From Marixanthotalea marina (lineage in GTDB: Bacteria > Bacteroidota > Bacteroidia > Flavobacteriales > Flavobacteriaceae): 64,000 nt of DNA. Below the pieces are notes generated by a model that saw only the letters and a program-made list of their open reading frames with translations, was not told the DNA's origin and did no database searches. Each line of letters begins with the position of its first letter. The stretch's first letter is position 1. The position numbers and the translations under genes were made by a program. The DNA lies in the NCBI GenBank assembly GCA_018883545.1, contig JAHLEH010000002.1, forward strand, positions 62,001-126,000, given 5' to 3'. Positions 27,191 to 39,044 of the stretch are shown one piece after another.

Positions 27191-28051
27191 TTATAAATGC
27201 TTGGTATGGAATGCTACCAAGCCTTCAATGGGTCTGCGTTCAAAATTTCCAGCTATAAAGCCCATTTCTTTGGCAACCTCTTTAATTTGATCTTGGGAAA
27301 AATAGGCAATAGAGCCTGCAAAATGCACAGGTACACTATCAAGTACATCCTTGTACTGCATGATCATGTTTTTTGCAAAAAGTCTGATGCCCTTTTTAAT
27401 AAGCTCCACAATATATTCGGAGTCCTTATTTAAAAACATGAACTCAGCAAAATTAGCCAAATAAGCATTGGGATTGGGTTTCTTGTAGATGTTGTATTTA
27501 ATATAATCGGCCTCTAAGTTGTATTTGCTACCAAAAGATACTTTAATATCTTCGGGCATGTGGTTAAAATAATAATCGCGTATTAATTCCTTCCCGTAAT
27601 AGTTTCCAGCAGCGTCATCCATGATAATATAGCCCAACGATTGTACCCGTTGGTGTAATTGTTTGCCATCAAAATAGCTGCAATTAGAACCTGTACCCAA
27701 AATACAAACCACTGCAGCTTCGGTTTCGTGACTAATCGTACCATAAACAGCAGCCATGGTATCTTCCTCTACTTTTACAAAAGCATTGATAAATACTTCC
27801 TGAAGCACCGCATGCACTGTAATCTTACCCCTTTCGGTACCGCAACCAGCGCCATAGAAAAACACATGACTAACTTCCTTCCTATTTGTTTTTAATTCAG
27901 GTGTCTTTTTAATTATCTTTTTTAGCTTGTCTTCATTTAAAATCTCTGGATTAAGGCCTTTGGTACGTACCTTTTCCATGAGCTGGTTGCCATTTTTATC
28001 AATAGCAATCCAATCCGATTTTGTAGAGCCACTGTCAACAATTAAAATCAT
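27191..28051 (-). CDS. BadF/BadG/BcrA/BcrD-type sugar kinase (N-acetylglucosamine kinase-like)
   Basis: 286 residues of the ASKHA ATPase fold. Phosphate loop 1 is VDSGSTKSDWIAID (near 4-17), and the second is CILGTGSNCSYFDGKQL. The region GYIIMDDAAGNYYGKELIRDY matches N-acetylglucosamine kinases of the BadF family. These proteins phosphorylate amino sugars with ATP. Recycling of cell-wall or chitin-derived GlcNAc is a reasonable guess, but the substrate cannot be proved from sequence. It lies downstream of gapA, separated by a terminator-like hairpin, so it may have its own promoter or receive read-through. Confidence 0.88.
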   Translation of the reverse strand: MILIVDSGSTKSDWIAIDKNGNQLMEKVRTKGLNPEILNEDKLKKIIKKTPELKTNRKEVSHVFFYGAGCGTERGKITVHAVLQEVFINAFVKVEEDTMAAVYGTISHETEAAVVCILGTGSNCSYFDGKQLHQRVQSLGYIIMDDAAGNYYGKELIRDYYFNHMPEDIKVSFGSKYNLEADYIKYNIYKKPNPNAYLANFAEFMFLNKDSEYIVELIKKGIRLFAKNMIMQYKDVLDSVPVHFAGSIAYFSQDQIKEVAKEMGFIAGNFERRPIEGLVAFHTKHL

Positions 28052-28059
28052 GTGCTTTA

Positions 28060-28106
28060 AAATAAAAACTCCACAGACGTATGTAGTTTACAATAAATCT
28101 GTGGAG
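28060..28106 (-). terminator. Rho-independent terminator after gapA
   Basis: On the minus strand CTCCACAGA (28098-28106) pairs with TCTGTGGAG (28069-28077) over a 20-base loop, followed by TTTTTATTTT. The stem is a perfect 9 bases and lies 26 bases after the gapA stop. The loop is longer than in most terminators. Confidence 0.75.
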
Positions 28107-28131
28107 CGGTTAATATTATTGGTTTCTTAAA

Positions 28132-30134
<2,003 letters not shown>

Positions 30135-30290
30135 CTAATTTTGGTTAATTAGCGGTAAAATTACTAAAGAAAATGGAGATAGCGATAGCATTTATCCTAT
30201 TTTAATGGGAGACGTAAAACTATAACGTTTTAGTTAATAAAAAAGTAAAAAAAATGATATTTTAATAAAAAAGCTCTTAAAATATAGAAA

Positions 30291-33200
30291 TTACTCATTT
30301 GCCTTTTTGGGTTGCTTTTGGGTTATAAAGCTAGGTAACGCACTATTTTCGTTGTCATTATTTTCTTGATTAGAAAGGGTTTCTTCGGTTTCCTCTTCTC
30401 TTTTTTTACTAAACAACCCCTGCATCAACTCTTTGAAAGTATCAAAATCAACACTGTAAGACAACCCAACACCTTGGGTATAACCAATAGCTTCACCAAA
30501 ATTCCGGATACTGTTTTCCCTATTGAATACATTGGCTGTTAGTGTACCGTCTTCATTTAAAAGAAAATTGATTTCAACATCACCGGCAATGACTGTTTGG
30601 GTTGCATTAGCATCACCAACCGGCACCCCTACTTTTCCGTTTATCAAAACTCGGTCGTTTATTTTGGTCTGTAATGTGAGCCCCACCCTACTATCGGTTC
30701 TATAATCTGGTCTGTTGGTACCTGCCTCATAATTTATACCTACGTTAAGGTTGCCATTGGAACTTCCAAAAATATTATTAAGAATGCCGTTGAGACGTTC
30801 AGAAATAGTACCTGAAATATTGAAATCGGCTGAGCCCCTGTTCGGAAATGAACCACCACTGGCTAAGAAATACAATGCTTGGTTCTGTCTTTCATCAGAA
30901 GATCCCAAACGATACTGCAACTCTGATTTTAAATTTGAACTAACATTAGGAAACTCGAATTCAAATTCTGGAGCCGGTTGTTCTAAATTACCTGTCAACT
31001 TTATTTTTAACTCCACTGGAATTGTTCTATTAATTGGGTTGTCCAATAAAGGCGATGGGTTTGTTTGTGTTTTATATACTGTTTCAATATTCATATTAGC
31101 TTTTAAAGGATCTCCATTCCATGCCAATGTCCCTCCCGGCAGTACAATAAACTGCTTGGCGATAAGCCCTCTATAAGCAAAGTTATACACTCCTTCGAAT
31201 ACTGAAATATCACCCCACATATTAAACTTGCCATTGGTATTAATTTCAATAAGCAAGTTACCAATACCTCTACCGCGCAAAGCATGACCCGTGTCTTTAT
31301 CTATAATGATTTCTAAATCCGCATCCTCTGTGATATCCAAATCGAAATCCAATTCAAGTCCTTTAATTTCATTAAAAGTAAGTTCTGTACCATTTTGCTT
31401 CGCCTCTTTTTCTTCTTTTGTTATGAAATGGATGTATGAGTTATCTCCAAAGGATTCTGTATCATTTAAAGGAATTTTAAAAATAGTACCAGGCTGGGTT
31501 TCTCCTATAACAGAAATAACCAACTGATCTGCGGGCCCGACTATAGAGGCTCGGCCTCCAACAAAACCAGTACCATAATACAATGCATCCTCTCGCTCTT
31601 GGGTATCTAACACCAAAAGTCTAGGTGTGTTTATATCTAAATCTAATTGCCAATTTGAAAAATTGGTATGGCTTAAACTACCATTTAATTGGGCTTTAGA
31701 ATTGTATTTTGTATCAGTAAGTGCTACATCATTAAATATAAAGCTTTGGTCTTTTAAGGTTACGGAAGATTTATTGGCAAAACCATAATCTACATTTAGG
31801 TAAGGAATTTCAAACCCAGAATTGTTTAAAGAAAGCTCCCCATTAATATCTGGCTTTTTTAAATTACCAATAACACTTACATTACCGTTTACACTACCTC
31901 TAATGTTACTTAATATATCCTGAAGCAACGGATTTAACGGCTTCAGATTGAAATCGTTCAAGGTAAGATTCACATCTATGCTAGATTGGCTACCCTTCAC
32001 ATTAATATCGCCTTGAGCCCTAAACGAGTTTTTAACATCGTCTTTTATGGTAACGTCTACATTATAATTTGTTAAGGTTTCATTGCCTTTTATATTGGCA
32101 TCAAAAGAGCCGAGAGGAAAATCGTTGACTTCAAAATCGTCTATAACTACCGTTGAATTTGGCAAATAACTGCCATTTTTCTGTAAAATATCCAATTTAC
32201 CATTTACCTTACCTGCTAATGATAAACTATCTATATCTGGCGTTATTTTAGCGAGATCGACATCTTTAAAATTAAGCTTTAAATCTTTTTGGGTAGAATC
32301 TTGAACAAAACCCGAAAGTCTAACTTCTTGGTTAGCATGGTTTATTCTAAGGCTATCAATTTCAAAATAGGCCAAGTCTTCATTAAATGTAAATTTGTTG
32401 AACCTATCTTGATTTTCATTTACTAGCCATTTCGTGTCCTTGATGGTAAAATCTGATTTTTTAAATCCAACTACCGATTGCTTTTCCTTGTTTATGGTAT
32501 GGTAAAAACTCAGGTTGTAATTATCATTGTTTTTATTACCACCATTAAACTCAGCTCGCATAAACAACGTATCGCGCAGCGTAACGTTAATTAAATTGAA
32601 TTTTGAAACGTTGTAATATTTTGTGTTGATACTGTCTACCTCTACGTAGGTATTAAAAAGCGGATTGGAGTTATCTACCTGAAATTCTATATTGTTGGCA
32701 AAATAATTATACACCTTAATTTCTGGCGATTTAAACGTCAATCTGAATTTTTCCTCATCAGTTTCAACCCTACCTCGTATATAGGTATTGGTACCCAGCT
32801 CAATTTCTGGATAAAACACTTCTATTATTTTATTGTAGATTTTAAAATTAAAATCTACATATTGGTTTTTATTTACTTTTTTGGGTGTGTAGTTCGTGTA
32901 AATATGCCCCAATGAATTTTGTACTAGTTTAGGCAAATCCCTTATAAAAAAGTGACCGCTTAAGTTACCTTCAATAATATCTGGTGAGTTTATTTCTAAA
33001 AAACGAGCGTCATTATCAAACCTAGACGTAATATCGAACTTATCAAAAAAGTAGGTGTCGTTTTGATTTTTATAAGACGTATTGCTAAATGAAATTTTAC
33101 CGTAAGCATCATCTATCGTGCTACTGTTCATATTCATTTTAACATTACTCTTAAAAATAGAAATGCTATCTTTTTTAACAAAATTCAAAGTATTTAAATT

Positions 33201-34754
33201 GGCATAATCTACATTCGCTTCAAAATCATATTTGTTTACGCTTTCTGAAAAATCTACCAAACCATTAAAATTGAGACGTAAGTTATCATCGTTGGCTATT
33301 AGGTTACCATCAAAAATGCGGTTCCTGACATTTCCAGCTACTTTTATAGATTTATAATTGTAATTGTTGTACTCCAATTCAAATATATTTCCTGTAACCT
33401 GCGTATTTATTGTTTCAGAAACAAAGCCTTTTCCTTTTACGTCTATATTCATTGAGGTAAGCCCGACTTGTGGATCATTTAAAAAAGTACCTAAATCGAA
33501 AGTCTCAAAAACAATGTTCCCTTTATAATTGGCATTGTCTATTTCCTTAATTTGAGTAATGTCCAACTTAGCATCAACAAAGCCTAAGTCTGTATCAATT
33601 AAAACATTTGCATTAACTGCCGACGACGTAACCTCTGTATTTCCTACAACTGTAAATTTTCCCAAGTTATCTATTGAACTTGGAATGGAATTCCCCAATA
33701 CATTAGGCAACAAAGCCGTTAAATCTTTATAGGTTGATGTGAGGTTAGACAAGGTACCCTTCATATAAAAATTATCGGGTTCTTTATTGAACAGGTTTTT
33801 AAAGTTTATGTTACCATAAACCTTTGTATTACGACTCGTTTCAAGTTCTAGATTACTCGCTTGCAAATCGTTTAAAGTACCTGTTAAATCGACATTGAAA
33901 CGGGCATATTGATTATTGCCAAACTCATTATAAAAAATATTAAGTTCGTTCAACAACACCTCAGAATCCTTGAAATTTGCTACAACATTGACCTTATCTT
34001 CAAACTCCTTAAAATCTTTTCTATCGTACGAAAACTGCAAATAGCCTTGTAATACCGAACTTGGGGTTTCTATATCAAGGTTAGAAAAAATCATATCGGT
34101 TAAGGTATACGAAAAATTTGTTGTTAAATTTTTCATTTCAAACCCTCTGCTATCTTTAAAAGACAATGTATTTATCCGAGCACTCACATCACTGCCGTTA
34201 ATTAAAAAATTAGTAGCATTAATGTTTAAGTTGTTAAAAGCTAAAATTTCAGTAGTTTCCTTATTCTCATTGATTAAATTAAAAATACCATTGTATATAG
34301 AGACATCACTTGAAGACAATAAAAAACTACTTTTTTCGGTTCTGGGATTGTCGTCTTCAAACTTAGCCACAAAAATATCCAAATTGGTATCGGTTGTCCC
34401 CGCATAGGTTTTAATATTAAAAACCAAATCCATTATATCTATATCGCCAAAAGCCAACTTACCATTAACCAAATTATTAATACTTAAAATAGACGTATTT
34501 AATTCTTCAATGCTTATAAGGGTATCTTGTCTGTAATCTTGAATATATATTTCTTTGAGTTCCACATCACCATTAAACTGCAAACCAACCCTACTAATAT
34601 TGATATTCGTACCAAAATCTGAATTCAATCTATTGGTTGCGTACTTACCTAAAGCTGTTTGAACTGGTGGAATAGACAAAAAAAGCACCAAAATAACGAA
34701 CAGCAGTACAAAAACTGCTATTAATTTATATGCTATTTTAAAAGCTTTTTTGAT
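30291..34754 (-). CDS. TamB-domain translocation/assembly protein (AsmA-like)
   Basis: About 1487 residues if the frame is read from the ATC at 34754. The family shows one N-terminal membrane helix followed by a very long beta-helical rod and a C-terminal DUF490/TamB domain (from about 1050, with YNFAYRGLIAKQFIVLPGG and GTLAWNGDPLKANMNIETVY). TamB-like proteins span the periplasm and help move lipids or outer-membrane proteins. The usual start codons give only a TTG at 34691, which would cut the membrane helix. In frame upstream, KKAFKIAYKLIAVFVLL completes it, preceded by ATC and then a stop at 34758-34760. tsaD is divergent. Confidence 0.9.
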   Translation of the reverse strand: MKKAFKIAYKLIAVFVLLFVILVLFLSIPPVQTALGKYATNRLNSDFGTNINISRVGLQFNGDVELKEIYIQDYRQDTLISIEELNTSILSINNLVNGKLAFGDIDIMDLVFNIKTYAGTTDTNLDIFVAKFEDDNPRTEKSSFLLSSSDVSIYNGIFNLINENKETTEILAFNNLNINATNFLINGSDVSARINTLSFKDSRGFEMKNLTTNFSYTLTDMIFSNLDIETPSSVLQGYLQFSYDRKDFKEFEDKVNVVANFKDSEVLLNELNIFYNEFGNNQYARFNVDLTGTLNDLQASNLELETSRNTKVYGNINFKNLFNKEPDNFYMKGTLSNLTSTYKDLTALLPNVLGNSIPSSIDNLGKFTVVGNTEVTSSAVNANVLIDTDLGFVDAKLDITQIKEIDNANYKGNIVFETFDLGTFLNDPQVGLTSMNIDVKGKGFVSETINTQVTGNIFELEYNNYNYKSIKVAGNVRNRIFDGNLIANDDNLRLNFNGLVDFSESVNKYDFEANVDYANLNTLNFVKKDSISIFKSNVKMNMNSSTIDDAYGKISFSNTSYKNQNDTYFFDKFDITSRFDNDARFLEINSPDIIEGNLSGHFFIRDLPKLVQNSLGHIYTNYTPKKVNKNQYVDFNFKIYNKIIEVFYPEIELGTNTYIRGRVETDEEKFRLTFKSPEIKVYNYFANNIEFQVDNSNPLFNTYVEVDSINTKYYNVSKFNLINVTLRDTLFMRAEFNGGNKNNDNYNLSFYHTINKEKQSVVGFKKSDFTIKDTKWLVNENQDRFNKFTFNEDLAYFEIDSLRINHANQEVRLSGFVQDSTQKDLKLNFKDVDLAKITPDIDSLSLAGKVNGKLDILQKNGSYLPNSTVVIDDFEVNDFPLGSFDANIKGNETLTNYNVDVTIKDDVKNSFRAQGDINVKGSQSSIDVNLTLNDFNLKPLNPLLQDILSNIRGSVNGNVSVIGNLKKPDINGELSLNNSGFEIPYLNVDYGFANKSSVTLKDQSFIFNDVALTDTKYNSKAQLNGSLSHTNFSNWQLDLDINTPRLLVLDTQEREDALYYGTGFVGGRASIVGPADQLVISVIGETQPGTIFKIPLNDTESFGDNSYIHFITKEEKEAKQNGTELTFNEIKGLELDFDLDITEDADLEIIIDKDTGHALRGRGIGNLLIEINTNGKFNMWGDISVFEGVYNFAYRGLIAKQFIVLPGGTLAWNGDPLKANMNIETVYKTQTNPSPLLDNPINRTIPVELKIKLTGNLEQPAPEFEFEFPNVSSNLKSELQYRLGSSDERQNQALYFLASGGSFPNRGSADFNISGTISERLNGILNNIFGSSNGNLNVGINYEAGTNRPDYRTDSRVGLTLQTKINDRVLINGKVGVPVGDANATQTVIAGDVEINFLLNEDGTLTANVFNRENSIRNFGEAIGYTQGVGLSYSVDFDTFKELMQGLFSKKREEETEETLSNQENNDNENSALPSFITQKQPKKANE

Positions 34755-34767
34755 AGTTTATTAAATA

Positions 34768-34796
34768 TTGTTATTGATGAGAATGAATTACATTTG
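34768..34796 (+). promoter_or_regulatory. Promoter of tsaD
   Basis: TTG at 34768-34770 and TACATTTG at 34789-34796, separated by 18 bases, match the Bacteroidota consensus TTG / TAnnTTTG. The transcript start would lie near 34803, about 70 bases before the tsaD ATG at 34873. Confidence 0.6.
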
Positions 34797-34872
34797 CATA
34801 TACGAAAGACTGAAAACAACAGACTTTCAATTCGTTTTCAAAATTAACAATTATTATGCCTAATTTTTAGTA

Positions 34873-35895
34873 ATGGCTTCACAAAATATTTTTATACTAG
34901 GAATTGAATCTTCTTGCGACGACACAGCTGCTTCTGTAATGCACAACGGCCGTATTTTAAGCAATGTTATTGCCAACCAAAAAATTCACGAAGAATATGG
35001 AGGTGTCGTACCAGAATTAGCCTCTAGAGCTCACCAACAAAACATAGTACCCGTGGTTGCCCAAGCCTTAAAAAAGGCCAATATTGCCAAAGAACAACTG
35101 CACGCCATTGCCTTTACGCGAGGCCCAGGACTTATGGGGTCTTTACTTGTAGGGACTTCTTTCGCAAAATCATTGGCGTATGGTCTTAACATTCCGCTTA
35201 TAGACGTAAACCACATGCAAGGACATATTTTGGCACACTTTATTGATGAAGACGGGTATAACAAACCACCATTTCCTTTTTTGGCCATGACCATTTCTGG
35301 TGGCCATACACAAATTGTAAAAGTTAACCATTATTTTGATATGGAAGTGATTGGCGAAACCATTGATGACGCCGTTGGTGAAGCCTTTGACAAAAGTGGC
35401 AAAATACTTGGGCTAGGCTATCCTGCTGGTCCAGAAATAGACAAACGAGCCAAACTTGGAAACCCCAAAGCATTTAAGTTTACCAAACCCAAAGTAGATG
35501 GTCTCAATTTCAGTTTTTCGGGGCTTAAAACAGCTATTCTTTATTTCATTCAAAATGAAACAAAAGACAACCCTAACTTTATTCAGGAAAATATTAACGA
35601 TATCTGTGCGTCCATACAATACACCATCATTGGTATTTTAATAGATAAACTAAAATTAGCATCAAAGGAAACAGGTATAAAACACATTGCTATTGGCGGT
35701 GGTGTCTCTGCAAATTCAGGCATCAGGCAAGCATTAAAAGACGGTGAGAAAAAATTTGGGTGGACTACCTACGTACCTAAATTTGAATTTACTACCGATA
35801 ATGCCGCCATGATTGCCATTGTGGGTCATTTAAAATATTTGGAAAACGATTTTGCCCAGCAGAATGTTATGGCTACCGCCAGGTTGAAGATTTAA
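34873..35895 (+). CDS. tsaD: tRNA N6-threonylcarbamoyladenosine synthesis protein TsaD
   Basis: 340 residues. ESSCDDTAASV (12-22) and the metal-binding histidines H114 and H118 (DVNHMQGHILAHF) are typical, with ISGGHTQIV and the C-terminal FTTDNAAMIAIVGH completing the ASKHA active site. With TsaB and TsaE it transfers threonylcarbamoyl to A37 of tRNAs that read ANN codons. It is divergent from tamB and preceded by a good promoter match. rsmE follows after 23 bases from the likely ATG start. Confidence 0.97.
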   Translation: MASQNIFILGIESSCDDTAASVMHNGRILSNVIANQKIHEEYGGVVPELASRAHQQNIVPVVAQALKKANIAKEQLHAIAFTRGPGLMGSLLVGTSFAKSLAYGLNIPLIDVNHMQGHILAHFIDEDGYNKPPFPFLAMTISGGHTQIVKVNHYFDMEVIGETIDDAVGEAFDKSGKILGLGYPAGPEIDKRAKLGNPKAFKFTKPKVDGLNFSFSGLKTAILYFIQNETKDNPNFIQENINDICASIQYTIIGILIDKLKLASKETGIKHIAIGGGVSANSGIRQALKDGEKKFGWTTYVPKFEFTTDNAAMIAIVGHLKYLENDFAQQNVMATARLKI

Positions 35896-35918
35896 CCCTT
35901 TTGAACTATCTTCGTAGC

Positions 35919-36629
35919 ATGCAGCTTTTTTACAATCCAGACATTACCGAAAAAACCATAGAATTTTCATTTCCAAAAGAAGAAAGCAACCATATTGTTA
36001 AAGTTTTACGAAAATCTGTTGGAGACACCCTAAACATCACTAATGGCAATGGTTGGCTGTTTTCTGCTGAAATCACTCTAGCAAACAATAAGAATTGTTT
36101 GGCCAAGATTACATCGGCATCGCTTCAGCAGAAAAAACCGTATACTCTGCATATGGCTGTGGCTCCTACTAAAATGAACGACCGCTACGAATGGTTTTTG
36201 GAAAAAGCCACAGAAATTGGTATTGACACCATTACCCCAATCATTTGTGAACACAGTGAGCGTAAAGTCATAAAAAAAGATAGATATGAAAAAATCCTGT
36301 TGTCTGCTATGAAGCAGTCTTTAAATTGTTATTTGCCAAAACTGAATGATGCCATAACTTTTAATGATTTTATACAACAAGATTTTAAGGGTGATTTGTT
36401 TATAGCCCATTGTGAAGAAACAGATAAAAAATCACTGAAACAACAATTAAGTCCAAAAAACAATACGACTATTTTAATTGGACCCGAAGGTGATTTTAGC
36501 GTTAACGAAATTGAAAAAGCCATTACAAATGGTTTTATTCCCGTAACTTTGGGCGACACCAGATTGCGCACAGAAACAGCGGCCATTGTAGCCTGCCACA
36601 GTGTAGCCTTTGTAAACGAATCAATATGA
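35919..36629 (+). CDS. rsmE: 16S rRNA (uracil-1498-N3)-methyltransferase RsmE
   Basis: 236 residues from the ATG at 35919. An in-frame TTG at 35901 would add six residues that do not look conserved. The N-terminal PUA-like part has FPKEESNHIVKVLRKSVGDTL. The SPOUT knot carries TTILIGPEGDFSVNEIEKA and VTLGDTRLRTETAAIVA, where S-adenosylmethionine binds. It methylates U1498 in the 30S subunit. The stop overlaps the ATG of the next gene by 4 bases (ATGA), so translation is coupled to the DUF4159 protein. Confidence 0.96.
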   Translation: MQLFYNPDITEKTIEFSFPKEESNHIVKVLRKSVGDTLNITNGNGWLFSAEITLANNKNCLAKITSASLQQKKPYTLHMAVAPTKMNDRYEWFLEKATEIGIDTITPIICEHSERKVIKKDRYEKILLSAMKQSLNCYLPKLNDAITFNDFIQQDFKGDLFIAHCEETDKKSLKQQLSPKNNTTILIGPEGDFSVNEIEKAITNGFIPVTLGDTRLRTETAAIVACHSVAFVNESI

Positions 36630-37270
36630 AAAAAGCATTTTTAATTTTCTTTTTTGGTTTTTCGCTTTTAACGCTTCAATCCCAAGAAATTGCGGTGCTA
36701 AAGTATAAAGGTGGTGGTGACTGGTATGGCAACCCAACATCGCTGCCAAATCTTATTGCCTATTGCAATGCAAACATCAACACAAGAATTACATCAAAAC
36801 CTCAAACGGTAGAAACGGACAGTCCCGATATTTTTCAATATCCGCTTTTACATATGACGGGGCATGGCAATGTGTTTTTTAGTGATGAAGATGCCGAAAA
36901 TCTTCGCAACTATTTACTGTCTGGTGGTTTTTTGCATGTTGACGACAATTATGGCATAAAGCCTTATTTGGAAAAAGAATTAAAAAAAGTATTTCCAGAC
37001 AAAGAATTGGTTGAATTACCAAGCAATCATCCCATATTCAACAGTGCTTATAAATTCCCTGACGGTTTGCCAAAAATTCACGAACATGATGGTAAGCGTC
37101 CGCAGGCATTCGGCCTGTTTAATGAAGACAGATTAATCTTACTGTTTACTTACGAAAGCGATTTGGGCGATGGTTGGGAAGACCCAGAAGTACATAACGA
37201 TCCGCAGGATGTTAGAGAAAAAGCTTTAAAAATGGGTGCAAACATTGTAAAATATGCATTTGAACATTAA
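36626..37270 (+). CDS. Exported DUF4159 protein
   Basis: 214 residues with an N-terminal signal (about 1-19, FLIFFFGFSLLTLQSQ). The body has YKGGGDWYGNPTSLPNLIAY, PDIFQYPLLHMTGHGNVFFSDEDAENLRNYLLSGGFLHVDDNYG and GDGWEDPEVHNDPQDVREKALKMG, the signs of DUF4159, a Bacteroidota family with a glutamine-amidotransferase-like core. The job of the family is not known; envelope or gliding roles have been guessed from context. It overlaps rsmE by four bases. Two stretches quoted are parts of a conserved acidic surface. Confidence 0.9.
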   Translation: MKKAFLIFFFGFSLLTLQSQEIAVLKYKGGGDWYGNPTSLPNLIAYCNANINTRITSKPQTVETDSPDIFQYPLLHMTGHGNVFFSDEDAENLRNYLLSGGFLHVDDNYGIKPYLEKELKKVFPDKELVELPSNHPIFNSAYKFPDGLPKIHEHDGKRPQAFGLFNEDRLILLFTYESDLGDGWEDPEVHNDPQDVREKALKMGANIVKYAFEH

Positions 37271-37349
37271 GCCCCGAACACACTTATACGTATACAATGT
37301 TCTATAAGTCAATATAATAATCGACTAAACAACAAATAATTAAGCAACA

Positions 37350-37850
37350 GTGCAACTCACCCATTACAATACCAATTTCAGTAAAAGAACATTCCCCATC
37401 ATTTTGGTTTGCGACAATGTAACCAATGCACGGAATATTGGCAGTTTATTTAGAATAGCCGATGCCTTTGGGGTTGAAAAGTTATTGCTCTGTGGTGAAT
37501 ATATATCGCTGGGGCGCAAAATGCTTAAAACTTCCAGAGCAACAGAAAAAGTAGTTGATTTTGAAATTAAGGTCTCCACAATTGCTACAGTTGAAGATCT
37601 AAAACAAAAAGGCTATCAAATCATTTCTTTGGAAATTACTGAAAACAGTATTCCGCTCCACGCCTATCAATTTTCAAAAGAAAACCCGATAGTACTTGTT
37701 GTAGGCGATGAAAATTTTGGAGTATCAAATGAGATTTTAGAACTTTCTGACGCTATTATCCATATCAACATGTTTGGCAATAATAGCAGTATGAATGTAG
37801 TACAGGCTAGTAATATAGCACTATACGAAATCACCAAGCAATTATCATAA
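37350..37850 (+). CDS. TrmH-family (SpoU) RNA ribose methyltransferase
   Basis: 166 residues from a GTG at 37350. The three SpoU motifs are visible: NARNIGSLFRIADAFG (motif 1, about 26-41), IVLVVGDENFGVSNE (motif 2) and IHINMFGNNSSMNVVQASNIA (motif 3, slightly altered from the usual PMxGxxxSLNVSVA). The fold binds SAM in a knot and methylates the 2'-O of a ribose in tRNA or rRNA. The target cannot be told. The small size without an N-terminal substrate domain resembles TrmL/TrmJ-type enzymes. Confidence 0.9.
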   Translation: MQLTHYNTNFSKRTFPIILVCDNVTNARNIGSLFRIADAFGVEKLLLCGEYISLGRKMLKTSRATEKVVDFEIKVSTIATVEDLKQKGYQIISLEITENSIPLHAYQFSKENPIVLVVGDENFGVSNEILELSDAIIHINMFGNNSSMNVVQASNIALYEITKQLS

Positions 37851-37948
37851 CTGTTGCTGTGAACGTAACGAAGCCATCTGTTTAACTTTAGCTGAACATT
37901 AGGTTTTAAGACATTCGCAATGATGATAAATAATATTATATTTACTAC

Positions 37949-39037
37949 ATGAATTCCAAAATCATTTCAAATGGTATACTAAGAGCACTAACCATAATAA
38001 TTGGTATTGCTTTACTATTGCTCTTTTTATACAAAATACAGTCTGTTTTGGTTTATTTGGCCATTGCGGCGGTTATTTCACTAATTGGCAGGCCTATTGT
38101 TCTATTTTTTAGAAGGCGTTTAAAATTCTCCAACATACTTTCGGTAGTGGTTAGTATGGTTTTAATGGTCGCTCTTTTCCTTGGTCTTATGAGTATGTTT
38201 GTGCCGTTGGTTATAGAACAAGGGCATAATTTGTCCTTATTGGACATAGAACAACTTCAAAATAATATAGAAGATTTGTACATGCAAATCATTAATTATT
38301 TACAACTTGACGATACTAAAGTTAAGCAATCTTTTATGGATTCCGATTTGCTTTCTAAAATTGATTATTCGTTAATCCCAAATTTCCTAAACTCCATTAT
38401 TAGTGGTTTGGGCAGCTTTAGTGTTGGCTTGTTTTCTGTGTTGTTTATTTCCTTTTTCTTCTTAAAGGACAGTCAACTTTTTGAAAACGGTGTTTTAATG
38501 TTTGTTCCCGATAGCAAGGAAAGTAGATGGAAAAACTCCTCCACAAAAATTAAAGATTTACTTTCCAGATATTTTGTTGGGCTTATACTCCAAATCATCA
38601 TTTTATTTGTTATCTATACCGCTGTGTTGCTTATTTTTGGAATTAAAAATGCTATCGTTATTGCTTTTCTATGCGCCCTGCTCAATTTAATACCTTACGT
38701 AGGTCCTTTAATAAGTGCTGTTCTTATGATTATTTTAAGTATGACTAGTAATTTAGGAGCTAATTTCAGCGATGTTATTTTGCCAAAAACCATGTATGTA
38801 ATGATAGGGTTTGTGTTTGCTCAGTTGGTGGATAACTTTTTCAGTCAACCGTTTATTTTCTCTAAAAGCGTTAAATCACACCCTTTGGAAATTTTCTTGA
38901 TTATAATTATTGCAGGTATCTTATTTGGTGTTGTAGGCATGATAGTTGCCATACCAAGTTACACAGCAATTAAGGTTGTTTTAAAGGAGTTTTTATCGGA
39001 GTACAAAGTGGTTCAAAAACTCACTAAGGATCTATAG
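37949..39037 (+). CDS. AI-2E family (TqsA/PerM) transporter
   Basis: 362 residues with about eight membrane helices (for example 9-27, 32-50, 60-80, 150-172, 205-250, 265-290, 310-345). ALLNLIPYVGPLISAVLMIILS is the hallmark of the AI-2E family, and HPLEIFLIIIIAGILFGVVG follows near the end. Members have been linked to export of signals, glycerol or sodium, and a substrate cannot be assigned. It stands 98 bases after the methyltransferase gene and 7 bases before the next one. Confidence 0.92.
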   Translation: MNSKIISNGILRALTIIIGIALLLLFLYKIQSVLVYLAIAAVISLIGRPIVLFFRRRLKFSNILSVVVSMVLMVALFLGLMSMFVPLVIEQGHNLSLLDIEQLQNNIEDLYMQIINYLQLDDTKVKQSFMDSDLLSKIDYSLIPNFLNSIISGLGSFSVGLFSVLFISFFFLKDSQLFENGVLMFVPDSKESRWKNSSTKIKDLLSRYFVGLILQIIILFVIYTAVLLIFGIKNAIVIAFLCALLNLIPYVGPLISAVLMIILSMTSNLGANFSDVILPKTMYVMIGFVFAQLVDNFFSQPFIFSKSVKSHPLEIFLIIIIAGILFGVVGMIVAIPSYTAIKVVLKEFLSEYKVVQKLTKDL

Positions 39038-39044
39038 TTTCACT

